Below, piece by piece: positions 33,758 through 42,147 of a stretch of 64,000 nt of DNA. The DNA lies in the NCBI GenBank assembly GCA_024698715.1, contig JAILRA010000006.1:1-64000 (forward strand), read 5' to 3'. A program made the position numbers and the translations under genes. The number at the start of each line of letters is the position of its first letter. The first letter of the stretch is position 1. Source of the DNA: Lachnospiraceae bacterium (GTDB lineage: Bacteria > Bacillota > Clostridia > Lachnospirales > Lachnospiraceae). The notes beneath the pieces are model-generated. The model saw only the letters and a program-made list of their open reading frames with translations. It made no database searches and was not told the origin of the DNA.

Positions 33758-35086
33758 TTAAGTGTTATCTGCTTCAGATATTGATAAATACGTTACTTTA
33801 AGCGCTTTCATTTCCGTCTTCCCTCTTATTCCCGAATAGATCAGAAATGATACATCTTTATTTTCAAAATTTTCTCCGGTAATAAAAGAGATTTCACCAA
33901 CCTGATCAATCTTACATGTACGCTGATATAAAACCTTATCACTCCTAAAATCATATATGACTACGGAAAACTCATCAACATCTTCGCTTTGACACATAAA
34001 CTCTGCAGAATACAATTTGTTTTTTTCCAGATTATATCGGAAATAATTATATCTGCTGCTTTTTCGTTCCAAAACAATGTCATTCATTTTGGTAATATGC
34101 TTTAATACAGCTTCTCCGACTTCAAAACATATGTTGGTATCCCAAACGCAAACATTGGCTTTTTCATGTTTTTCGTTATATTTTTTTATCTCTGCATACC
34201 TGTCGTGAATCAGTAAATTCAAAAAAGCCACTTCCGAATCGGGGATGCGGCCATCATTCCAATATTCATTAAACGCATGCATTAAACAGGGTACAATTGC
34301 CCTCCAATCCATACACAGATGCGCATACTTTCCGTCATCGGCTTCATAAGCCCAAACAAGAAGGTTATCCGTAACATAATTTGCTCCGACTTCGAGCTTT
34401 TTATCGTATTTCTGCGCAATTAAATTGGCATAAATTAGATCCTTATTTGAAGAAAGATTCTCCATAAAAATATACTTTACCGAACTATCGTCCCTTATAT
34501 TATCAAGAATCGATGCATTTCTTCTTAAAGGGTCATTTTGAAGATCCGTTCCTATTACCTTCTCAATCGCATCAACCGCTTCAGGATAATGTTTCGAAAT
34601 ATCGGTCTGCGGGCACAAAGCAACGACATATCCGTATTTTAAAATATTAGCAACACGAATATTAGCGGTGGCCCCTGCACTGGACGAATAAAAGATCAGA
34701 TTCTTGATACCCAATTGCCGTCTGATAATATCTATAATCTCTGCAACATATACGCAATAATCTTCCTTTTCGTTTCCGAAAAACCATCCGGTGGGAACAC
34801 CATAAAGGCTATACATAGGATCTTCTATACAAATCTGAGTACAATCAAAAACATCATTGAATTTCCATCTGTTAAAAGTCGGACGATTCCCCCTGTCTCC
34901 GCCTCCGCTTAAAGAAACAACCATTTTGTCTCTTTTTCCGGGCATATATAAAATCGACCACGCTATTCCGCGATAATTTAATAGAAAATAACCTTTTTCC
35001 TCGTTTATATCCAGATTTTCTATATCTATTTGACGACCTTTGTCTGCAAGTAATTCTGCATCTACACTGCTGGTATAAGAATACAT
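33758..35086 (-). CDS. Alpha/beta-hydrolase-like protein with a C-terminal beta domain
   Basis: 442 aa, no signal peptide. KMVVSLSGGGDRGNRPTF looks like an oxyanion-region glycine turn, and LIFYSSSAGATANIRVA resembles a nucleophile elbow (S-S-S-A-G-A instead of canonical GxSxG). A late His such as in KYAHLCMDW could complete a triad. The overall layout recalls accessory-secretion Asp2-like or glycan-locus hydrolases, without certainty. The C-terminal ~100 residues form a beta-sandwich (FRYNLEKNKLYSAEF...). GGGAG lies 5 nt before ATG 35086. It is followed by the membrane-anchored unknown. Confidence 0.55.
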   Translation of the reverse strand: MYSYTSSVDAELLADKGRQIDIENLDINEEKGYFLLNYRGIAWSILYMPGKRDKMVVSLSGGGDRGNRPTFNRWKFNDVFDCTQICIEDPMYSLYGVPTGWFFGNEKEDYCVYVAEIIDIIRRQLGIKNLIFYSSSAGATANIRVANILKYGYVVALCPQTDISKHYPEAVDAIEKVIGTDLQNDPLRRNASILDNIRDDSSVKYIFMENLSSNKDLIYANLIAQKYDKKLEVGANYVTDNLLVWAYEADDGKYAHLCMDWRAIVPCLMHAFNEYWNDGRIPDSEVAFLNLLIHDRYAEIKKYNEKHEKANVCVWDTNICFEVGEAVLKHITKMNDIVLERKSSRYNYFRYNLEKNKLYSAEFMCQSEDVDEFSVVIYDFRSDKVLYQRTCKIDQVGEISFITGENFENKDVSFLIYSGIRGKTEMKALKVTYLSISEADNT

Positions 35087-35097
35087 AGAATCTCCCT

Positions 35098-35533
35098 TTA
35101 AATTGATTTTTTTCTAAAGTTTTTTCCAAAATCATTTTCTATCCATTTGTATTCTTTAAGTGATTTTGTAATCCACATTTTATCAAAATCTTTTTTCTTT
35201 TAGTTTTTTGTAAAGGCTTTTCTCCTAGTAAAGTTTTCTATAAATTCTTCAAGATTATCGCATTTGATTAAATCCTTTGCATCTCTAATATCAGTTAATC
35301 AAACAATTTTATCCTCGAAGTTTTTTAACTTGCATTAAATGAAACACCATTCTTTTTTGAATCTATTGCTTTTAAGCTTTTTCAAATCACCCTAGATAAT
35401 TACGTTTTTAAGTATCCCTATCAAGAATACAACATTATTGAAGAATTCACTCAGATTGATGATTATTGATGATTTTTCATATATCGTATTTTTCGCAACT
35501 GTAATCGAATGTTATCTGCCATTTTATCATAAA
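35098..35533 (-). pseudogene. Decayed gene remnant
   Basis: A continuous minus-strand reading frame from the TAA at 35098-35100 back to about 35520 reads like protein (for example NLEEFIENFTRRKAF and DKMWITKSLKEYKWIENDFG) but is broken by several in-frame stops and at least one frameshift. A start candidate ATG with MADNIRLQLRKIRYM lies near 35533. The codon pattern and lysine-rich helices indicate a former gene. Its identity is not recognisable. It ends exactly before the ribosome-binding site of the hydrolase-like gene. Confidence 0.5.
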
Positions 35534-35575
35534 TTTACCAACAACTAGTATAATACCTTTTACAAACCTCTTTCC

Positions 35576-36525
35576 TTATGTTTTATCCACTAAATGAGGA
35601 ATCACAATTTTCTCCCAAAAATCATCATATTCTTCTCTGTTAACCGCATTAAACAACGACATTCCCTTTTCGGTGAAAATAATGTTACCACACCTTATTC
35701 TTTTTACTTCTTTCGGCACAAAATATATATGATTGCCATACTTTACAATTATGTTTTTATTATAGTCCTCTGATTCACCAACATCATATCCAGACAAAAA
35801 ATCTTTTTCTATTAATCCAAGATTGTCGAGTTGAACAAGCATTTCATATTTTATTTTTTATTCCTTTTTTATCATAATAGTCTCGATAACTATTTAAGAA
35901 ATACGGAACAGGCTTGTCATTTACTAATACAACAAAAGATGCTAATTTCATAAAATTTTTGGCGTCATTATTGTTCATCTGTTCTAACGTATAAAGCAAA
36001 CTTCTGGGTACGCTTTCATTCTCGTTGCATTCCTCAGCCAATAATCTTGCCCAAATCAACTTGAATTCTTCATCTGATACCAATCCAACTTTATCAAAGA
36101 ATACATTCAACCAATACTCATTCATTTCAGATGGTTTAGCAGATTCAGATAAATAATCTATAGCTTTTTCTACAACATCCATTTTATTTGCATATTCTTT
36201 AATTATCTTTTTCGCACTACTTATCAAAGCACATTTTTCCAATTCTGGTAGATTGCTTTTCTTTAGGTATTCAATTAACTCTTCTTGAGCAATCTGTTTA
36301 CTACTTTTTCCTTTAAAACACAATCCCGTTGAATTATATACCTTGTCAATTAGATTATTTGATACTTCACCAATCCAATTGAAATCTAATTTTACCAACT
36401 CTCCCATAATTATTTGAATGATGTATTTTGAAGCAAAATGCACCACTTTCCTTTCATTTTCAATACTGTGGTTTAATATATTCAGATACTGTGGAAAATT
36501 CAGTTTTCTTATTTCAGAATAGCTA
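35576..36525 (-). pseudogene. DUF2806-like gene, 5'-truncated and frameshifted
   Basis: Minus-strand frame 35844-~36530 encodes NEYWLNVFFDKVGLVSDEEF followed by KLIWARLLAEE, the hallmark of DUF2806-like proteins. The next frame 35576-35842 encodes the matching C-terminus (LVQLDNLGLIEKDF ... GNIIFTEKGMSLF). A single extra A in the A-rich tract near 35848-35860 would explain the split: shifting by one joins KNK-YEMLVQLDNLGLI. The 5' end is lost at the nagB junction, because the frame simply runs into antisense-free nagB coding DNA without its own start. The family is of unknown function. The frameshift could also be a sequencing error. Confidence 0.6.
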
Positions 36526-37308
36526 TCAAATTCTTTCCTTCTTCTCAATGTCAAGGAAATACTTGTATGTATCAACCGTAAGTTCTCCGCATGCTTCTTC
36601 GTCGCAGGCGATGATCGCACCGTTATGCATCTGAAGTGCGGAACAGGTCCATTTCTGGCTTACGGCACCTTCAACGGTTGCTGCAAGTGCACGTGCTTTG
36701 TTGTGACCGGAAATAAGAACCAGTACTTCTTTGGAATCCGTAACCGTTCCTATACCTACGGAAAGTGCCTGTGCGGGAACCTTCTCGGGATCGTTTCCGA
36801 AGAATCTTGAGTTTACGATCCTTGTATCCGTTGTAAGATCTCTGACTCCCGTGCGTGATGCGAGTGATGTGTAAGGCTCGTTAAATGCAAGGTGTCCGTC
36901 AACTCCGATACCGCCCATGAACAGATCGATTCCGCCGTATGATGCGATCTTCTTCTCGTAGTTGGCGCATTCCTCTTCGGGATTGTCGGTCATACCATTG
37001 AGAATATTGATATTCTCGGGCTTCATATCTACAAGATGGTTGAAAAGATTGTCATGCATGAAATACCAGTAGCTCTGATCATGGTCCTTGGGAAGGCCGA
37101 GATACTCGTCCATGTTAAAAGTTACAACATTTGCAAAAGAAACTTCGCCGGCTTTATTGGCTCTGACCAATTCCTTGTAAACACCGATGGGTGAAGAACC
37201 TGTGGGAAGACCGAGTATGAAAGGTCTGTCCTCTTTGTGAGCATTGATCTTGGCAATGATATAATTTGCCGCCCACTTACACATTTTGTCATAATTATCC
37301 TGTATCAT
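36526..37308 (-). CDS. nagB: Glucosamine-6-phosphate deaminase
   Basis: Cytoplasmic enzyme converting glucosamine-6-phosphate to fructose-6-phosphate and ammonia. Seen: LGLPTGSSPIGVYKELV (phosphate loop), FNMDEYLGLPKDH with the catalytic Asp-Glu, GGIGVDGHLAFNEP with the catalytic His, and SRTGVRDLTTDTR. The start is uncertain. ATG 37308 gives MIQDNYDKMCKWAANYI, a few residues shorter than usual; ATG 37338 lies inside the neighbouring lipoprotein stop region and neither has a good ribosome-binding site. Codon choice is more GC-rich than in the flanking AT-rich genes. The gene is wedged between a truncated DUF2806-like gene and a lipoprotein, as if pasted in. Confidence 0.88.
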   Translation of the reverse strand: MIQDNYDKMCKWAANYIIAKINAHKEDRPFILGLPTGSSPIGVYKELVRANKAGEVSFANVVTFNMDEYLGLPKDHDQSYWYFMHDNLFNHLVDMKPENINILNGMTDNPEEECANYEKKIASYGGIDLFMGGIGVDGHLAFNEPYTSLASRTGVRDLTTDTRIVNSRFFGNDPEKVPAQALSVGIGTVTDSKEVLVLISGHNKARALAATVEGAVSQKWTCSALQMHNGAIIACDEEACGELTVDTYKYFLDIEKKERI

Positions 37309-37316
37309 ACTCTCAT

Positions 37317-37871
37317 TTATTCCCCATATGGTTTCCATTCCAAATTATCAATATAAACTTGATTTAACATAGGATATACCATAGTTTTTTCAAACTCCGC
37401 TCCTTCATATATATATATTTCTATTGTTATCCCGTTGTATTTTTCCGAATTTGAATCTAAATCAAAAAAACATCCTTCTCCAGCATCAGACTTATTTTCA
37501 TTAATATTCTTTCCATCTTTCCTATAGCAAAGAATTAATGAACACTTATTTTTAACGGCTCCAGTCAAAAGATATTTTCCGCTAAAATAATGATTTGTTT
37601 TTGAGTTTTCTGAATCAGGAGAAATAAAATAAAAATTTGTTGCCTTTAATGCTTTTCCATCAAGTGTAATACTTCCATCACCATTATCTGTTATTGTTAT
37701 TCCATTTTGACTTTTGGTGCTTTCAGAATATGGATATATAAGTTGATTCTTTGAAATGGTCAAAATTGTTTTTTGTTGAATTTCATTTTGAGATTCTTTT
37801 TCCCCTTGGCAACCTATAAGCATAGTTAATAAAATCATTAGACCAACAGTCAGTATTCTTTTTATTCTCAT
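37317..37871 (-). CDS. Small secreted lipoprotein, paralogue of the one at 49.7 kb
   Basis: 184-aa protein with lipoprotein signal peptide and lipobox LIGC. The mature part has YPYSESTKSQNGITITDNGD followed by GSITLDGKA, a pattern seen in small beta-jelly-roll modules. It ends IDNLEWKPYGE, closely matching the 49725-50279 protein (ESLEWKPYSK), and the two share FYF, YFSG, CYR-DG-NIN-NKSD and other blocks throughout. ATG 37871 is chosen for AAGGGA 6 nt upstream. Function unknown; a carbohydrate-binding or surface-sensing role is inference. Here it is isolated from a polymer operon, unlike its paralogue. Confidence 0.72.
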   Translation of the reverse strand: MRIKRILTVGLMILLTMLIGCQGEKESQNEIQQKTILTISKNQLIYPYSESTKSQNGITITDNGDGSITLDGKALKATNFYFISPDSENSKTNHYFSGKYLLTGAVKNKCSLILCYRKDGKNINENKSDAGEGCFFDLDSNSEKYNGITIEIYIYEGAEFEKTMVYPMLNQVYIDNLEWKPYGE

Positions 37872-37982
37872 ATAAAATCCCTTCATCAAATTATTTATCC
37901 ATATTATTCGTAAGTACTCTATTACCGATACCTTTTTATTATAACAAATCATGAGACAATACTATTATTACTTTTGAGGTTT

Positions 37983-37999
37983 TTGCGCGATTCGCGCAA
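37983..37999. repeat. GC-rich palindrome, copy 1
   Basis: TTGCGCGATTCGCGCAA, a perfect 7-bp inverted repeat around ATT. It precedes the IS66 tnpA ribosome-binding site. A near-identical copy with the same downstream context (CTCTAT...CTATA) lies at 38288-38308. Confidence 0.75.
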
Positions 38000-38028
38000 T
38001 TTGCTCTATCATCTATAAGGAGGTTCGC

Positions 38029-38411
38029 ATGAACGCTAAACAAAAACATCATCAATCCAATCTTGCCCTTTGGACTTCTCGTTTCAAAGAGCAAAAGGAA
38101 AGCGGATTGTCTATCAGATCCTGGTGTCTCGAAAACAACATCTCTATGTATGCTTTTAATTACTGGAAGCATCTAGCCAAAGAAGAGTATGTCGATTCAC
38201 TCCTTCTGGACATTGTTCCTCTCGCTTCTCCCAATACTCAGGTTTCCGTTCAAAATACCATTACATCTCTGCAAACTCTATATAGCGAATTGCGCGATTC
38301 GCACAATTCACACTCTATACTATCTCTATAGATGACATTCATATAGAAATAGGTCAAAACGCTTCTGATGAGATGCTCTTTTCCGTCATTAAGGCTGTGC
38401 GTCATGCTTAG
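38029..38411 (+). pseudogene. tnpA: IS66-family accessory gene tnpA, disrupted
   Basis: Starts with AAGGAGG before ATG 38029. ALWTSRFKEQKESGLSIRSW followed by CLENNISMYAFNYW is the IS66 TnpA helix-turn-helix region. The frame goes wrong after a palindromic insert (38288-38308). The true C-terminus (DDIHIEIGQNASDEMLFSVI followed by KAVRHA) continues in another frame to TAG 38409-38411. Normally TnpA, TnpB and TnpC are all needed for transposition. Confidence 0.8.
38288..38308. repeat. GC-rich palindrome, copy 2, inside tnpA
   Basis: AATTGCGCGATTCGCACAATT, one base different from copy 1 in the core. It lies exactly at the point where the tnpA frame is lost, so it probably arose by insertion or local duplication of the segment around copy 1. 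Confidence 0.75.
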
Positions 38412-38763
38412 AGACGCGGACCCTAAATCATTTGCCGCTATCTATGTTGTTTGCGGTTATACCAACATGCATTACGGCATTGACACTCTCGCCGCAATCA
38501 TAGAAAGCAAATATCATCTTCCTTTATTCAAACCAAACACTTTATTCCTTTTCTGTGGCAAGCGAGCCAGCAAGATAAAAGGACTTGTTTGGGAAGGTGA
38601 TGGTTTTCTGCTTCTTACCAAGCGTATTGAAGAAGTTTATTTCGTTTGGCCTTGAAATAGAAACGAAGCCAAGTCTCTTTCTCCCACTTAATTCGAATGG
38701 CTTATGAAAGGATTCCCGATTGTCCCTAAGATTAGGATGTCCAATCCGGAGAAATCCGCTTGA
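38404..38763 (+). pseudogene. tnpB: IS66-family gene tnpB, degenerate
   Basis: ATG 38404 overlaps the tnpA end by 8 nt as in intact IS66 elements. IYVVCGYTNMHYGIDTLAAI, NTLFLFCGKRASKIKGLVWE and GDGFLLLTKR are the TnpB signatures. Two premature stops (38653-38655, 38689-38691) interrupt the C-terminus, which continues in frame to 38763. The transposase gene tnpC is absent. Confidence 0.85.
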
Positions 38764-38988
38764 TCTTTTATGCAATACATAGAAAATTCTTTTAATCCTA
38801 ATTTCTTTAATTCGTTAGAAATATTACTATATAATTTCACATTTCTAGTGAATATTAGCACTTCCTCATATACAGAACCTACGTTCATTATTTCCGTCGA
38901 TTTATGTGCAACATTTTATTTCGTCATCAGTTTTTTTAATGAATTTCTCAACTTCCTTTCCGCAACCAAACAGTATTAATTTTGCCAT
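38764..38988 (-). pseudogene. N-terminal fragment of a sugar-modification-type protein, broken by the IS66 remnant
   Basis: AAAGGA precedes ATG 38988, which opens MAKLILFGCGKEVEKFIKKT, a nucleotide-binding N-terminus common to glycan-locus enzymes. Stops and a frameshift follow. The next block SNISNELKKLGLKEFSMYCI reads in another frame and ends at the IS66 boundary. Full identity cannot be assigned. Confidence 0.5.
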
Positions 38989-39024
38989 TATCTGTCCTTT
39001 CGCTAAAAATATATTATCATCTTA

Positions 39025-39894
39025 TCACAAACCCTTAGCAACCTCTAGTAAGTACTGTCCATAATTGGTCTTCATCAAAGGCTCTGCTAATTTTAACAAT
39101 TGATCTTTGTTGATAAATCCTCTCTTATATGCAATCTCTTCGATACAAGAAATATACAATCCCTGTCTCTTCTGGAAAGCTGCCACGAAATCAGAAGCAT
39201 CCAAAAGTGCATCATGATTACCGGTATCCAACCATGCGAAACCTCTTCCCAAAGTCTCTACCCGAAGAGTTCCTCTGTTTAAATATTCATTATTGATACT
39301 TGTGATCTCAATCTCACCACGTGCACTGGGTTTTACATTCTTAGCAATCTCTACTACATCGTTATCATAGAAATACAAACCGGGCACTGCGTAATTGCAC
39401 TTAGGTTTCTCAGGTTTCTCTTCGATGGAAAGTGCTTTGCCATTCTCATCAAATTCAACCACACCATATTCTCTGGGATCACGAACATAGTATCCGAATA
39501 TAGTCGCTCCGCTTTCTCTGGACGCAACCTCTATAAGAATTTTGGAGAAACTCTGTCCATAAAAGATATTATCTCCCAATACCAAAGCAACTCTGTCTTT
39601 ACCAATGAACTTTTCACCAATGATAAATGCATCTGCCAATCCTCTGGGTGTCTCTTGAACAGCGTACTCAATCTCCATCCCCAGCTGGCTTCCGTTTCCT
39701 AAAAGTTCTTTAAATACCGGAAGGTCTCTGGGAGTAGAAATGATCAAAATCTCTCTGATCCCAGCCAACATCAATGTGGAAAGAGGATAGTAGATCATGG
39801 GCTTGTCATACACCGGCATAATCTGCTTGGAAATTGCCTTTGTCAATGGATACAATCTAGTTCCTGAACCTCCTGCTAAAATAATACCTTTCAT
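39025..39894 (-). CDS. rmlA: Glucose-1-phosphate thymidylyltransferase
   Basis: Makes dTDP-glucose, first step toward dTDP-rhamnose and related deoxysugars. 289 aa, typical. Seen: [41 protein letters not shown], and [20 protein letters not shown]. The other genes of the pathway (rmlB, rmlC, rmlD) are not in this window, so the product must be used by enzymes elsewhere. It is 60 nt downstream of the GT61-SLH gene on the same strand. GAGGTAAGG precedes ATG 39894. Confidence 0.95.
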   Translation of the reverse strand: MKGIILAGGSGTRLYPLTKAISKQIMPVYDKPMIYYPLSTLMLAGIREILIISTPRDLPVFKELLGNGSQLGMEIEYAVQETPRGLADAFIIGEKFIGKDRVALVLGDNIFYGQSFSKILIEVASRESGATIFGYYVRDPREYGVVEFDENGKALSIEEKPEKPKCNYAVPGLYFYDNDVVEIAKNVKPSARGEIEITSINNEYLNRGTLRVETLGRGFAWLDTGNHDALLDASDFVAAFQKRQGLYISCIEEIAYKRGFINKDQLLKLAEPLMKTNYGQYLLEVAKGL

Positions 39895-39954
39895 AACCTT
39901 ACCTCACTTATACGAACGATCAATATATATCCAAAACACCAGTAATACATGCGT

Positions 39955-41661
39955 TTATTTTGATGATATAATTTTATTCATCATTATACAAATGACTTTC
40001 ACCATTTGAGTATAATTCATTATCCCCTGAGGATTTAAACTTTTTATACCTCTAGAACAACTCCCTATAATGATTCCATTGGTCACAGCCCATTTCATAG
40101 GTTTCATGGCATAATCTGACACTTTGCCTTTATCAGAGTAATCTGTTAATACATTTTCTTCAATAAATGTCAAATAATTATGTTTCATTGAATATCTGTA
40201 CAAAAATGTAATACATTTTTCTTTCGTAAAAGCATTATTAGGTTGGAAAAAATCTGTATGCCCTGCGACTCCGTTCTCATACGCCCAGACTATAGCCTTA
40301 GCATGTTCATATTTCTGAGGCACATCCTTATATACAGATTTATAATTAACATTGGGCCTTCCTTCCAAAGAATATAATGCCTCCATCAATTCTGCTCGAG
40401 TAACCTGATTATCACTTCCAGATTGTGTATTACTCAACTGCTTAACTGATTTCATTTTTTTGCGTTCCAATTCTATTCCCAATAATTCATAACTAAAATT
40501 ATTCAATACATCAAACATATCCATATCTTTAATCTTTTTCCATACTGCACCCCCAGCTGAATATACTTGAGTCCACTTAATTAAATATGGTAATAATTCT
40601 TTTTCAATGTCATATTCTACCATATCTAATACCCCTAAATCATTAACATATTCTTTCCATTCATCTGTAGATGTAATCAAGAATACTCCCCCTGCGTGCG
40701 TAGTAGGCAAAAAATTATTCGAAATATTAACCCATGTACAATCAATTTTTTTCATTTGATTTATCATGAATTGTGGAGTAAGAGCACCTGGTTCATTACA
40801 TCTAATTAAGATTGTAGCTTTTGTTTTTTCTTTTGCAAACAAAAGTAAATGAGAGAGTGTTCCTGCTGTGCAAGCTACATCAGTAGCATTTCTTATAGCC
40901 GCTATTTGATCTTTTAACAATAATTGTTCTGGATATAATATTTCATAACCAAGTTTCTTATAAAAATTCTCGAAATACATCTCACCAAAACAGTCCTTTT
41001 TTTCAAATCTTGTTCTGCTCAAATATATTTTTTTTGAGAAATGCTGAGTTGCTATCATATTACACGAAATTTTATCATAAAGCTTTGCTATTTTATCACT
41101 ATATCCATAATATAATAGCCATCCCTGATCTGGCACAATCACATTTGCATATCGTGTAATATTTTCACATACTTCCCACTGATTATCTTCTATTCCTAAA
41201 GATTTCATAACTAAATTAAATGTTTCTGGAATAGGTTTTTGAATATCCTTACAAAAAACTATTTTATACCTTTGGGGGTTTTCCGCAAGGAACCATAATC
41301 TCGTTAATGAGTCGGTAATGCAATGACCAAATGCCTTAATAATCTCTCCACCGAATATCACTGTTTCATCGGATTCGATTACCTCTTCTGGCAAAAAGTC
41401 ATACGCTTCTTTACACTCATATGCCATGACTCCATCGCCCTTTCTTCGTTCCGTTCCAGTTATGAACTTACCATTTGAATCAAGAACACCTCCAGCATAG
41501 ACATCTCTTGATACTCTCTCTCGAGTCAGTGGAATTCTCTTATATGGTAATATATAACCATTGCTGATCACTCTTATTTGACATTGTTCCAAACGCCTAT
41601 AATCAGATTCTATCCTTTTTTTCCAATCCTCTAAAGCATGATTTATGTATATTGTTTTCAT
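39955..41661 (-). CDS. GT61-type glycosyltransferase fused to C-terminal SLH repeats, no signal peptide
   Basis: 568 aa. Residues ~95-330 resemble the GT61/DUF563 catalytic region: FGGEIIKAFGHCITDSLTRL followed by WFLAE, KKIYLSRTRF, and the late CTAGTLSHLLLFAKEKT. Residues ~410-568 hold about three SLH repeats: VTRAELMEALYSLEGR, YKDVPQKYEHAKAIVWAYEN followed by GVAGHTDFF, and YAMKPMKWAVTNGI. The start MKTIYINHALEDWKKRIES is not a signal peptide, so a wall-binding module sits on what should be a cytoplasmic enzyme. Neighbours are a pyruvyl transferase (upstream) and rmlA (downstream). An SLH domain inside the cell could bind nascent pyruvylated polymer; this is inference. Confidence 0.82.
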   Translation of the reverse strand: MKTIYINHALEDWKKRIESDYRRLEQCQIRVISNGYILPYKRIPLTRERVSRDVYAGGVLDSNGKFITGTERRKGDGVMAYECKEAYDFLPEEVIESDETVIFGGEIIKAFGHCITDSLTRLWFLAENPQRYKIVFCKDIQKPIPETFNLVMKSLGIEDNQWEVCENITRYANVIVPDQGWLLYYGYSDKIAKLYDKISCNMIATQHFSKKIYLSRTRFEKKDCFGEMYFENFYKKLGYEILYPEQLLLKDQIAAIRNATDVACTAGTLSHLLLFAKEKTKATILIRCNEPGALTPQFMINQMKKIDCTWVNISNNFLPTTHAGGVFLITSTDEWKEYVNDLGVLDMVEYDIEKELLPYLIKWTQVYSAGGAVWKKIKDMDMFDVLNNFSYELLGIELERKKMKSVKQLSNTQSGSDNQVTRAELMEALYSLEGRPNVNYKSVYKDVPQKYEHAKAIVWAYENGVAGHTDFFQPNNAFTKEKCITFLYRYSMKHNYLTFIEENVLTDYSDKGKVSDYAMKPMKWAVTNGIIIGSCSRGIKSLNPQGIMNYTQMVKVICIMMNKIISSK

Positions 41662-41690
41662 TAAAGTTTCCTTTCAAATAAAAAAGTTTA

Positions 41691-41717
41691 TTATAATGTC
41701 TCACATTATAATAAAGC
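41691..41717. promoter_or_regulatory. Perfect AT-rich inverted repeat upstream of the GT61-SLH gene
   Basis: TTATTATAATG, loop TCTCA, CATTATAATAA: 11 perfect base pairs. On the minus strand it is followed by CTTTTTTATTT, so it could end transcription from the pyruvyl transferase gene. It also contains TATAAT on both strands, so it might be a promoter or operator instead. Confidence 0.5.
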
Positions 41718-41739
41718 GCTTACAATTCACCACGTTCCC

Positions 41740-42140
41740 GTAGATTTCGATTGTCTTAAAAACTCGTTTAAGAATTTTTGCTATATCTCTTAGTGGAGAA
41801 GCATATTTTTTAAGTTTCGACTACCAATATAAGTCCCAATTCCAAGCAGAAAGCCAAGAACATTCTCAAGATATGTTTCAATTATAGCAGTCAATTCATT
41901 TATCAATCTGTATACCACTCAGCAAACTATTTTTCGCACATCAGTACTATTGCATCTACTTTTTCTCTAGGATTATACGTAGTCAATTATATACTCACTC
42001 TATATCACAACCTTCAGTGAATAATTCCAATATTTGCATTGGTTGCAACAACTTGACTAATCAGAAAATCCTCCTCATCAAAAACATCATACGTTACAAA
42101 CCATTCCATCAAATACCAAATTTATGCCATTCAATCAGTA
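41740..42140 (-). pseudogene. Possible decayed coding remnant
   Basis: The ~400-nt gap has short protein-like minus-strand stretches in different frames, such as YDVFDEEDFLISQVVATNAN near 42080 and ELTAIIETYLENVLGFLLGI near 41860, separated by stops. No identity assigned. No intact gene is present. Confidence 0.3.
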
Positions 42141-42147
42141 AACACGT

